Assembly (NCBI GenBank): GCA_934120265.1
Contig: CAKOTU010000010.1
Coordinates: forward strand, 1-34,785
Direction: 5' to 3'
Source of the DNA: an uncultured Bacilli bacterium
Lineage (GTDB): Bacteria; Bacillota_I; Bacilli_A; RF39; UBA660
Length of the DNA stretch: 34,785 bases
The first letter of the stretch is position 1. The number at the start of each line of letters is the position of its first letter. Below are positions 24,084 to 31,773 of this stretch, piece after piece. Under the pieces are notes generated by a model, which did no database searches, was not told the origin of the DNA, and saw nothing but the letters and a program-made list of their open reading frames with translations. Position numbers and translations under genes: made by a program.

Positions 24084-24902
24084 TCATTCTAAATTTTTCT
24101 GTTTTTTTTCTAATTCTTTTAAACTTTTATCAGGAGTTGGTAAATCTTCTGGCATAGTTCCACCTAATTTTTTAATAGTTTTTCTTATTTCTTTTCCAAC
24201 TTCATAATGAGTTTTGTTAGCATTACTTTCTAATTTTATATTTTCATTCTTAAGTTTTTGTTCTGTTTGAGATATTCTAAATAAATTAGCTATTAATTCA
24301 TCACTTCCCATATTATCTAATATATTTTCCCTATATCTTAGTTTCTTTCTTTTAGCAATATCATTTGCTGTTTCACCATTGTACAATCCTTTATAACCAC
24401 AATTATGAAACTTATCAAAGTTTTTAACTCCAGCATTTCTAGCAGCAATATTTAAAGAATAATTACCTTTTCTCGTTAGATTTCTTTGATAAAATCTTTT
24501 CTCATCTTCCGTAAGCTCATTATACTCTTTTTCACTTAATTCTTGTTTTCTTGTTTGTATTGCAAAGTAAGTTTGACCTAACGCAACAACTGATTTTTTA
24601 GGATCTGAATTTTGTACTATCAAATAACAAGCATATCTTGATAACTTATAATCTACAATATTTCTTGAAGTTTTAGAACCTATATTAACCATTTTACCCA
24701 CTTGGGTAAAATGGTTATCAATTATAAATTTGCTCTGTTCACAAGCTATTTTTGCATTTTCTATGACGTTTTGAAACTTTTGCCATTTTTTATATTCAAG
24801 TACTACTTGCAAATCTCTAGCACACCAATATTCCATTCCATTTCCATCAACATATTTTATATCGTCAAATATTTTTTCTGTATATTCTTTTACTTCATTC
24901 AT
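24084..24902 (-). CDS. dinD: DNA damage-inducible protein D (DinD) family
   Basis: 272 residues from the ATG at 24902, chosen for AAAGGAG 8 bases upstream. The N-terminal BRO-like/antirepressor-like domain includes GMEYWCARDLQVVLEYKKWQ, then YKLSRYACYLIVQNSDPKK. A second block (RNLTRKGNYSLNIAARNAGV) and the C-terminal signature GGTMPEDLPTPDKSLKELE complete the DinD pattern. In E. coli DinD limits RecA-mediated pairing and is SOS-induced. Here it is a single-gene insert between rnfB and pilin 2. The coding region contains a perfect 15-bp inverted repeat (24686-24717). The in-frame ATG at 24941 is rejected as start. Confidence 0.9.
   Translation of the reverse strand: MNEVKEYTEKIFDDIKYVDGNGMEYWCARDLQVVLEYKKWQKFQNVIENAKIACEQSKFIIDNHFTQVGKMVNIGSKTSRNIVDYKLSRYACYLIVQNSDPKKSVVALGQTYFAIQTRKQELSEKEYNELTEDEKRFYQRNLTRKGNYSLNIAARNAGVKNFDKFHNCGYKGLYNGETANDIAKRKKLRYRENILDNMGSDELIANLFRISQTEQKLKNENIKLESNANKTHYEVGKEIRKTIKKLGGTMPEDLPTPDKSLKELEKKQKNLE
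24686..24717. repeat. Perfect inverted repeat inside dinD
   Basis: Fifteen-base arms TAACCATTTTACCCA / TGGGTAAAATGGTTA separated by only two bases. The half motif ATTTTACCCACT occurs again in the upstream gap near 24971-24982. Candidate binding site or hairpin. Confidence 0.7.
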
Positions 24903-25090
24903 ACAAATTCTCCTTTCTATAAGTTGTAAATTAAATAACATTAGTTTCTTGATAGTTTATAATTACAATTTTACCCACTATCATCATTTATTGGAGTGTT
25001 GAAACCACCACCTCAAAAATTTCGATTATGAAAACTATTGCTAGAAAAAAACTATGTCTCTCTATTTTTATAATATATATAATTACTTAC

Positions 25091-25149
25091 TTCTACTTAT
25101 AATATACGAGATAACTTTTCTATTTCCTTTTTATAAACAAAAAAATCAT
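25091..25149. repeat. Intergenic repeat copy 2 (partner at 8481-8540)
   Basis: 59 bases that match the sequence in front of the DUF1016 nuclease gene with three substitutions and one gap. This copy begins in the T-run and distal arm of the rnfB terminator and lies about 190 bases upstream of the dinD start. The remaining gap, 24903-25090, shows no gene. Confidence 0.85.
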
Positions 25150-25164
25150 GAATTTTATTCATGA
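25146..25164 (-). terminator. Intrinsic terminator of the rnf operon
   Basis: Eight-base arms TCATGAAT / ATTCATGA with a three-base loop spanning the rnfB stop, followed on the minus strand by seven Ts. Confidence 0.8.
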
Positions 25165-25421
25165 CTTTGTAAATATTTTTCTAACTCTTCTTTATTTTCC
25201 CCATGTAATGGTTTACATTTTTTATAAGCTTCTCTATCTTTTAATATAGCTTTTGCCATACCATCACAACTACCATAACCACAAGCTCCACAATTATATC
25301 CTGGAAGTAGTTTTCTTATTGTATCAAATTCTTTATCTTGTTTATTTAGTTTATCTTCTAATAGAACTAAAATAACACTAATAATTAAAGCTACTACTGT
25401 TAATATTATTATCCCTATCAT
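25155..25421 (-). CDS. rnfB: Rnf complex subunit RnfB, short form with a single Fe-S motif
   Basis: 88 residues, whereas RnfB is usually 190-330. The N-terminal membrane helix (1-21) and the cluster-binding segment LLPGYNCGACGYGSCDGMA are kept, with cysteines 44, 47, 52 and 69. The following ferredoxin-like domains that normally take electrons from ferredoxin are missing. The frame ends in a normal stop within an intact terminator, so this looks like an established short form. The start overlaps a 34-codon cysteine-rich ORF as ATGA. The ribosome site AAGGGGTG lies within that ORF. Confidence 0.85.
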   Translation of the reverse strand: MIGIIILTVVALIISVILVLLEDKLNKQDKEFDTIRKLLPGYNCGACGYGSCDGMAKAILKDREAYKKCKPLHGENKEELEKYLQSHE

Positions 25422-25522
25422 CTTTTACACCCCTTACACTTATCACAGTTATGACTACACTTATTTTTACTATATAAAAACATAGTTAATAATATAAGTA
25501 ATGCTAGTAAAAGATATGCCAC
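25418..25522 (-). CDS. Cysteine-rich single-pass membrane microprotein between rnfA and rnfB
   Basis: 34 codons from a GTG that overlaps the rnfA stop (TAGTG) to a TGA that overlaps the rnfB start (ATGA). The translation is a hydrophobic helix (residues 2-17, AYLLLALLILLTMFLY) followed by SKNKCSHNCDKCKGCKR. The four cysteines (22, 26, 29, 32) have spacing suited to a metal or Fe-S cluster. AGGTG lies just before the start. The shape resembles FeoB-associated cysteine-rich membrane proteins, but the double overlap ties it to Rnf. No homolog was checked. Confidence 0.7.
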   Translation of the reverse strand: MAYLLLALLILLTMFLYSKNKCSHNCDKCKGCKR

Positions 25523-26091
25523 TAAACACCTATGTATCTAGTAAATAATAATGACATAATTGCCGCAGTTATTAAAGCAATTGGTAAGCCTTTAAAAGAT
25601 TTAGGAACATTAGACACTTCTATTTTTTCTCTGATTGTTGAAAAAACATAAATTACTAAAGTAAAACCAATACTACTACCTAAACTATATATAATAGTCT
25701 CTAAGAAAGTATAATTATTAGTTATATTTAAAAGTACAACTCCTAATACTGCACAATTAGTTGTTATTAAAGGAAGATATATTCCTAAAGAATCATATAT
25801 ATTTTTAAATTTATTTTTAATTATAATTACTAAAGCTTGGACCATTGATGCGATTACTAAAATAAAAATAATTGTTTTTAAATATGTTGTGTTAGTTGGT
25901 ACTAAAACATAATAATAAAGTAAGTATGTAATAATGCTAGAAAGTGTTATTACTAAAGTTACAGCAAGTCCCATCATAAGAGCATTTTTACGATTATTAG
26001 AATTACCTATAAATGGGCATATACCTAAAAACTTAGTTAAAACAATATTACCTGTTAAAATACTTGTTATAAAAATACTAATTAGATTCAT
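25522..26091 (-). CDS. rnfA: Rnf complex subunit RnfA
   Basis: 189 residues with six membrane helices. Family motifs include NIVLTKFLGICPFIGNS (residues 15-31) with a conserved cysteine at 25, and PLITTNCAVLGVVLL with the second intramembrane cysteine. In Rnf/Nqr complexes RnfA and RnfE bind an Fe-S centre between them within the membrane. It overlaps the rnfE end by 14 bases. The start ATG at 26091 is the only good one. Confidence 0.95.
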   Translation of the reverse strand: MNLISIFITSILTGNIVLTKFLGICPFIGNSNNRKNALMMGLAVTLVITLSSIITYLLYYYVLVPTNTTYLKTIIFILVIASMVQALVIIIKNKFKNIYDSLGIYLPLITTNCAVLGVVLLNITNNYTFLETIIYSLGSSIGFTLVIYVFSTIREKIEVSNVPKSFKGLPIALITAAIMSLLFTRYIGV

Positions 26092-26713
26092 GTTTTAACC
26101 CCCTAACATAATTTATTATTCCAGCTAGTATTCCAAAAACTAGAAAAGCTCCTGTCGGTGTTACCAAAATAGGTATTGGAAGTATATTAGTAGTTGGTAA
26201 CACTTTATAAACAGCTCTATACCCTGTTATAGAACTGATACTATCCATTAAAGTAATTGTATTAGTACCAAGTACTTCTCTAAAAAGCGCTATTAACATA
26301 ATTGCAAATGTATAACCTAAACCAATTACTATCGCATCAAGTAAACTGTTTTTAACACTTTCCTTAGACGCAACTTCTAAAGCTCTACCTAAGACAATGC
26401 AATTAACAACAATAAGTGGTAAATATATACCTAAAGCTTTATATAAAGCTGGAACATAACTTTTTAAAAGTATTTCCAAAATAGTTACAAAGGTTCCAAT
26501 TATTAAAATATAAACAGGAATTCTAACACTATCTGGAACTATCTTTTTTATTATGGAAATAATTAAATTACTGAAAACTAAAACTACTAAAACACATATT
26601 CCCATCATGTAGGCATTTTCAAATTTTGTCGTTACAGCAAGAGCAGAACAAAGTCCTAAACTTAAAACAAAGATAGGATTTTCATTCATAATACCATTTA
26701 ATAATCTTTTCAT
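26078..26713 (-). CDS. rnfE: Rnf complex subunit RnfE
   Basis: 211 residues, six membrane helices, homologous to RnfA but in inverted orientation. N-terminal MNENPIFVLSLGLCSALAVT supplies one conserved cysteine (about 22) and LPLIVVNCIVLGRALEVA the other. The start follows CGAGGTGAC, which lies within the end of a 31-codon ORF that occupies the rnfG position. Part of the ion-pumping membrane core. Confidence 0.95.
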   Translation of the reverse strand: MKRLLNGIMNENPIFVLSLGLCSALAVTTKFENAYMMGICVLVVLVFSNLIISIIKKIVPDSVRIPVYILIIGTFVTILEILLKSYVPALYKALGIYLPLIVVNCIVLGRALEVASKESVKNSLLDAIVIGLGYTFAIMLIALFREVLGTNTITLMDSISSITGYRAVYKVLPTTNILPIPILVTPTGAFLVFGILAGIINYVRGLKHESN

Positions 26714-26716
26714 ATG

Positions 26717-26812
26717 TCACCTCGTTATCATAAGTACCAAATATAAAAGTGAAGAACAAATAAGCGCTGTTATAGTTAGTACTAATATTCCCTGTAATTT
26801 TTTATTTTTCAT
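26717..26812 (-). CDS. 31-codon membrane microprotein in the rnfG position (possible RnfG anchor remnant)
   Basis: The ATG at 26812 lies within the last codons of rnfD in another frame and the TGA ends three bases before the rnfE start codon. The translation begins MKNKKLQGILVLTITALI and is one membrane helix ending LMITR. This resembles the N-terminal anchor of RnfG (basic start, one helix), whose flavin domain is missing here and instead is found fused to RnfD. No strong ribosome site, so translation probably depends on coupling to rnfD. Confidence 0.5.
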   Translation of the reverse strand: MKNKKLQGILVLTITALICSSLLYLVLMITR

Positions 26813-28571
26813 AATTTAAATTATAATCCTTTCTGGTATTTATAATTGCTTTCTTTAAAGCAGTTGATGTTATTGTCGCACCACTTACAGTATCTAAATT
26901 CTCGATAACTTGTTGATTTTCTATCATTTTTGTAATGTAGTTATTATCAATAATTAAGTTAAAATATGAATCATTTTGTTCTGTTACAGTGATAGTATCT
27001 ATGACATCATATCTAAATGTAATACGCATTTTTATATTACCAGCAAAGCCCTTTTGTTCTATTTCATATATTACTTTATCATCTTCCTCTTTACTTGAAA
27101 TAATATTGAAGTCAGAATCATTTCCTGTGAGTTCATTACCAGCCTTTTGATAATCTTTAATAACATTTTGTAATAATTTCTTTAAAGCTGTTGATGTTAT
27201 TGTCGCACCACTTACAGTATCAACTTTTTCTAAGTCATTTTGTCCTCTTATTAAACTATTTATAAAATTACTATCCTCTATTTTTGCATAGAATGAATCG
27301 TTTTGCTCTAATACTTTATAACTTATTATTTCACCATTTTCAATAATTACTTCAGCTTTTATATCAGATGAATAACCTTTTTGTTTAGCAATATAAATAG
27401 TTTTTTCTCCTTCACTATTTTTTGATTCAATAGTAAAGTTTGGATCTGTAGCATTTTCTATTTTATAAAATTTATTACCAATATATATACTTAAACCAGC
27501 TATTAAAGCTAAAGCACATATATATGGAATGATTGATTTTTTTAGATTAAAACGCGCTGTTGCTCCTATTCTATCAAGAATAAATACAAACATGTTCATT
27601 GTTAAAATACTTGTTAATACGCCTTCTGGATAAGGAGTCAAGTATCTAAACACTACTGTTAAGATACCTAAAAATAAACCATATAGAACTTGTCCCACTG
27701 GCGTTGTTGGACTAGTAACTGGATCTGTTGCCATAAAAACAGCTCCAAACATTAATCCACCACTTAGAATTTGAAATAAAGGATACCAAACACCTAAGTT
27801 ATTAATACTACCAATTATATATGTCATAACAAATACAGTTGTAACGTAAGTAAATGGTATTTTCCATTTTATTGTTTTAGTAATTGTTAGATAGATGAAT
27901 GCAAGTAAACATAAAAGTGCACTAGTTTCTCCTACTGCTCCCGGAATAGTTCCAATAAAGAAATTAAGTAAATTTCCATATGGACTAACTAGAGTTTCAT
28001 ATGTACCTATTCCTTCAACAACGTTAGCATTAGAAAGTGGTGTTGATGAAGCAATAGTATCCACTTCATAAGAATTTAAATATCCTCCTGCACCACTGAT
28101 CACGATAGCGTATGTAGATATTACAAATAATCTTCCTATTAAAGCTGGATTAAATATATTATTACCAAATCCACCATATACTAATTTACCAATAACTGTC
28201 GCAACTACAGCTCCTAAAATAACAATACTAATTGGCGTATTTATAGGTAAAATAAGCCCCAAGAATAAACCTGGAAATATACTAAATGAATTAACAACAA
28301 ATTTTAATAAATCTTTCTTCCTTTTCTTTAAGAAAATAAAGCCATATAATGTTTCTACTAAACATGATGTAATTGTTGGAACTAAAACAAAAAGTAGTGG
28401 ATAAAAAATAGCAATAAAACTGATTTTATTATTTTGGTATGGAATAATACCATTTTTATAAACATTAAAGAAAACAATAGGAAGAAGAGCTATTAAAAGA
28501 TTTAACATCATCTTCTTAGTTGTATCTTTACTTTTTAAAAATGGTCCATCTTTCATTATATAATTTTTCAC
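26802..28571 (-). CDS. rnfD: RnfD fused to two RnfG-type FMN-binding domains
   Basis: 589 residues, against about 320-350 for RnfD. Residues 1-365 are RnfD: membrane helices, NPALIGRLF (141-149), a degenerate flavin site DTIASSTPLS (T177; usual motif SGAT), and the MATDPVTSP motif (280-288). Residues ~370-589 hold two FMN_bind domains, each ending DTVSGATITST (candidate flavin threonines T457 and T566) followed by ALKK. RnfG normally provides one such domain on a separate protein. The domain pair shares a 45-base DNA repeat with one mismatch. The stop is followed by rnfE with only a 31-codon ORF between. Confidence 0.9.
   Translation of the reverse strand: MKNYIMKDGPFLKSKDTTKKMMLNLLIALLPIVFFNVYKNGIIPYQNNKISFIAIFYPLLFVLVPTITSCLVETLYGFIFLKKRKKDLLKFVVNSFSIFPGLFLGLILPINTPISIVILGAVVATVIGKLVYGGFGNNIFNPALIGRLFVISTYAIVISGAGGYLNSYEVDTIASSTPLSNANVVEGIGTYETLVSPYGNLLNFFIGTIPGAVGETSALLCLLAFIYLTITKTIKWKIPFTYVTTVFVMTYIIGSINNLGVWYPLFQILSGGLMFGAVFMATDPVTSPTTPVGQVLYGLFLGILTVVFRYLTPYPEGVLTSILTMNMFVFILDRIGATARFNLKKSIIPYICALALIAGLSIYIGNKFYKIENATDPNFTIESKNSEGEKTIYIAKQKGYSSDIKAEVIIENGEIISYKVLEQNDSFYAKIEDSNFINSLIRGQNDLEKVDTVSGATITSTALKKLLQNVIKDYQKAGNELTGNDSDFNIISSKEEDDKVIYEIEQKGFAGNIKMRITFRYDVIDTITVTEQNDSYFNLIIDNNYITKMIENQQVIENLDTVSGATITSTALKKAIINTRKDYNLNYEK
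26850..26894. repeat. Direct repeat copy 1 in the duplicated FMN-binding domain
   Basis: 45 bases identical to 27177-27221 except for one base; both encode the DTVSGATITSTALKK flavin-attachment block. This is far more similar than the rest of the two domains. Confidence 0.9.
27177..27221. repeat. Direct repeat copy 2 in the duplicated FMN-binding domain
   Basis: Partner of 26850-26894 (44 of 45 bases the same). It encodes the first of the two flavin-attachment motifs. Confidence 0.9.
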
Positions 28572-29851
28572 TATTTCACCTCTTTTACCTTTTGTTTTGC
28601 TTCTTGTACATATTTTCTAACTTTTATTTTAGAAGGACACACATAAGAGCATAATCCACATTCAACACATTTCTCAGGATGCAAGCATTTTAAATCATCA
28701 ATATTATTTATTTTATCTTTAATTAAAACTGGTGATAAATGACTAGGACAATTTCTTACACATCTACCACATCTTAAACAATTTAATTCTTCTTCCTTTA
28801 AGTTGTTCTTTAAAATTAAAATACAGTTTAAGTTAGGTGTAACTACAAAGTCATCATCTACTAAGCTAGATCCCATCATAGGGCCACCAGCGACTAAAAT
28901 AACATCTTTATTACGTTTATAACCTTCTAGTCCTGCTATAATTTCTTTAATAGGAGTTCCTACTTTGACATAAACATTTTGTGGTCTTTTTAACATCTCT
29001 CCCGTAAAAGTTACTATTCTTTCAATTAATGGCTTATTTAATTTTAAAGCTTCATATATTGCATAAATAGTAGAAACATTATTAACTACTATACCTTTTT
29101 CAATTGGAAGAACATTATAATTTACATGTTTAACATAACTTATTAAATTTCTTTCCCAGCCCATAGGATATAAATTTGGAACAATTATAATTTTAATGCG
29201 TGGATAAGTACCTAAGTAATCTTGAAACAATTTAATTAATTTTTGATCTTTTTTAAAAGCAATAAAACATTCTTTAATACCATTGATATCCATTATAGCA
29301 TCAATTGTTTCTAATATTTCTTCTGCTTTTTCTTTCATCAAAACAACATCAGCTGTAATATAAGGTTCACATTCAACAGCATTTACAATTAAAGTGTTTA
29401 TAGGTTTATCAGTATCATATTTTATATAAGTTGGAAAGCCAGAACCTCCCATACCACATATACCATGTGCTTTTAATATTTTGATGAATTCTGATTTAGT
29501 ATAATCATTTAACTTTTCATGTAATTGTGGTTGAGTTTCTATTTTTTCCTTAAAATCATTTTCAATAACAATGCATTTTACAGTATCACCATCTAAATAA
29601 GTTTTAGATGTTATATCAACAACAGTACCACTAACACTAGAAAAAATAGGTAACGATAAATTTCCCTTTCTTCTACCTACTATACTACCTTTATATACAT
29701 AATCACCTTTTTTTACTAAAGCCGTAATGTTTTTATCATTTCCACTAATAAATGGAATGTATATAAATTTTGGTCTTCTATAAAATAACAATTTTTTATC
29801 TCTTGTTAATTCCTTACCTTTAGATATCTTAATACCGTTCATTATATTCAC
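28571..29851 (-). CDS. rnfC: Rnf complex subunit RnfC
   Basis: 426 residues; the cytoplasmic NADH:flavin and Fe-S subunit. The glycine-rich GICGMGGSGFPTYIKY and VNAVECEPYI form the flavin/NADH region. The C-terminal third has two [4Fe-4S] motifs, CLRCGRCVRNCPSHL and CVECGLCSYVCPSKI. The first codon is taken as GTG at 29851 because AGGAG lies 8 bases upstream; the ATG at 29842 is an alternative. First gene of the rnf operon (C, D+G, small ORF, E, A, small ORF, B), sharing one base with the rnfD start. Moves electrons between NAD(H) and ferredoxin with ion pumping. Confidence 0.94.
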   Translation of the reverse strand: MNIMNGIKISKGKELTRDKKLLFYRRPKFIYIPFISGNDKNITALVKKGDYVYKGSIVGRRKGNLSLPIFSSVSGTVVDITSKTYLDGDTVKCIVIENDFKEKIETQPQLHEKLNDYTKSEFIKILKAHGICGMGGSGFPTYIKYDTDKPINTLIVNAVECEPYITADVVLMKEKAEEILETIDAIMDINGIKECFIAFKKDQKLIKLFQDYLGTYPRIKIIIVPNLYPMGWERNLISYVKHVNYNVLPIEKGIVVNNVSTIYAIYEALKLNKPLIERIVTFTGEMLKRPQNVYVKVGTPIKEIIAGLEGYKRNKDVILVAGGPMMGSSLVDDDFVVTPNLNCILILKNNLKEEELNCLRCGRCVRNCPSHLSPVLIKDKINNIDDLKCLHPEKCVECGLCSYVCPSKIKVRKYVQEAKQKVKEVK

Positions 29852-29895
29852 TCTACTTTCTCCTAGTATAATTATATATTATTTTTTTAAAAATT

Positions 29896-29917
29896 AAAAG
29901 GTGATTACTCACCTTTT
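29896..29917 (-). terminator. Intrinsic terminator of herA
   Basis: Nine-base arms AAAAGGTGA / TCACCTTTT with a four-base loop covering the herA stop, followed on the minus strand by AATTTTTAAA. It separates herA from the rnf operon. Confidence 0.65.
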
Positions 29918-31683
29918 CTATTAACAAACCAAGTTTTACTAATATCACAACTATTACTAGATGGTGATGGATCTGGCATATCTAATTTAACAAACACTGG
30001 AATTTTAAATGCATTACCAAACGCTATACAATTACCAGGTTGTAGTATTCTTAATCTTTTTACTATTTCATTTGTTATATTTGGAACCATTTTCCTAATG
30101 TATTCAACATCAACAGGGTGTAACATCTTAAATATTAAGAAGTTATTACATTGTGATAAAGATGTCTCAGAAAGTTCAGATGGACGTTGAGATATAAGTC
30201 CTAATAGTACACCATACTTTCTTCCCTCTTTTGTAATACGTTCAAAAATATTATATCCAAGCAATTCAACATCATTATCATTTTGAACATAGCGGTGAGC
30301 TTCCTCCAAAATAATATGGAACGGGATTGATGCTCTTTTATCTAATTCTTTAGCATAATTAAATAATAATTTTGAATATATTTTAGTTAATGTTTTAGCA
30401 AATCTATCGTCTACATAGTTTATGTTAAAGTTAATTATTTGTGCTTTTTTACCATTCTCAGCAGTAATTAATCTCTTTATATATTCTTCCCTTGTAATAT
30501 ACTCTGGGTAATCAAAATATTTACTATTCTCACTATTTACAAGTGAATGAAGTCTTACTTTTAATACATTAGCCTCATCATATATTTTGTCACTTTTTAA
30601 TACACCCTCTGAAATAAGAGCAAAATCAAAAGCATCTTGTAAATCTTTTAATGTATATTTAAATGTACCATCTGGCAAATTAAGTTCTAGACTATCATCC
30701 AAGAAACTTTCCATGAAAGTTGTAAGTAGTTCCATTTCCCTTATCTTACCAGTCGCATCTATTAATAAACATTGTTTTAAAGGTCTTGTGTATCCAGGTT
30801 GAAATATTTCTGTTTCAAGATTTAATTCTTTAGTATTGTAATACGAAAGAATTGAAAAAATTTGATCTCTTATTTGAGCTGGAGGACGTCCACTAGATAA
30901 AATATCTATAATAGCACGTGCTATAATATCATTCTTATGCTTAATAACAGTTTCTTCTTCTCTACCAAAGATTGTAACTAATTTTAAGGCTTTTTCAATA
31001 ATAGGAAGTTGTCCTGCTTTTTCTGCTCCAAGTAAAATAGCTATATCGTCTGTATCTAATAACCAAAGAGGTATTCTTACTATTTCTGTATCAGAAAAAT
31101 TTGTATTTGTCGTATATGCTTTAAAGTTTAATTCTGGAACTTTTTTACTTATATCTTTGAATGCAGAATGATATTCTCCATATGCATCAAAAATAAAAAT
31201 ACTAGCTCGATATGCAATAGAATGTTTTTTTTCAAATAAGTTTTGAAATATACGAGCTACACTGCAAGACTTACCACTACCAGTTGAACCAAATATAGCA
31301 AAGTGATTACTAAAGAATTGATTAATATCTACTCCAATTCTAACTCCTTCATATATTGGGCTAGTACCTAAATAAAGGCTTTTATTTTCTTCTTCAGTTT
31401 CCATACCAATTAGCATTGGTATTTTTTCTTTTGAAATTAACTTAACTGAAGATGCAAAAGCTGGCTTTCTAATAACACCAAATACAAATTTATCATTAAC
31501 AATTTCTCCAAGTAAATTAACATATAAAATATTTTGTTTAATATCAGCTATTTCACCAACTATTTTTTTATCCCCATGTTCCATAATAACATGCAAGTTA
31601 ACTAAACTATCAAATTTATTTAAATCAATATTTGGTTTTATTAAAACAGTATTCTCTTCAATTCCAATAATACTCCCCAACAT
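29905..31683 (-). CDS. herA: HerA-type hexameric ATPase / DNA translocase (DUF87 domain)
   Basis: 592 residues. An N-terminal HAS-barrel (about 1-115) precedes a FtsK/HerA ATPase core with Walker A GSTGSGKS (132-139), Walker B IILEEAHRYV near residue 460 and the sensor region LISQRPSELS. The C-terminal strand VDVEYIRKMVPNIT is typical of the family. HerA usually acts with the NurA nuclease in DNA end processing, or with Sir2 or other effectors in phage defence; neither is adjacent here. Start supported by AGGTGAG. Role therefore uncertain: DNA repair translocase or defence ATPase. Confidence 0.85.
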   Translation of the reverse strand: MLGSIIGIEENTVLIKPNIDLNKFDSLVNLHVIMEHGDKKIVGEIADIKQNILYVNLLGEIVNDKFVFGVIRKPAFASSVKLISKEKIPMLIGMETEEENKSLYLGTSPIYEGVRIGVDINQFFSNHFAIFGSTGSGKSCSVARIFQNLFEKKHSIAYRASIFIFDAYGEYHSAFKDISKKVPELNFKAYTTNTNFSDTEIVRIPLWLLDTDDIAILLGAEKAGQLPIIEKALKLVTIFGREEETVIKHKNDIIARAIIDILSSGRPPAQIRDQIFSILSYYNTKELNLETEIFQPGYTRPLKQCLLIDATGKIREMELLTTFMESFLDDSLELNLPDGTFKYTLKDLQDAFDFALISEGVLKSDKIYDEANVLKVRLHSLVNSENSKYFDYPEYITREEYIKRLITAENGKKAQIINFNINYVDDRFAKTLTKIYSKLLFNYAKELDKRASIPFHIILEEAHRYVQNDNDVELLGYNIFERITKEGRKYGVLLGLISQRPSELSETSLSQCNNFLIFKMLHPVDVEYIRKMVPNITNEIVKRLRILQPGNCIAFGNAFKIPVFVKLDMPDPSPSSNSCDISKTWFVNRKGE

Positions 31684-31743
31684 ATTCTCACCTATCCTAT
31701 TTTTACTACTATAATAATATCATCAATAACACTTAAAATCAAG

Positions 31744-31773
31744 AAAAGAGACTTAAATTAATGAGTCTCTTTT
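31744..31773 (-). terminator. Intrinsic terminator of yqeG-yqeH
   Basis: Perfect ten-base arms AAAAGAGACT / AGTCTCTTTT with a ten-base loop overlapping the yqeH stop; on the minus strand the distal arm supplies the T-run. Confidence 0.8.

Noticed and set aside
24903..25090. A decayed gene upstream of dinD
   Set aside because: Only short frames with early stops are present and none resembles a known protein; treated as intergenic.
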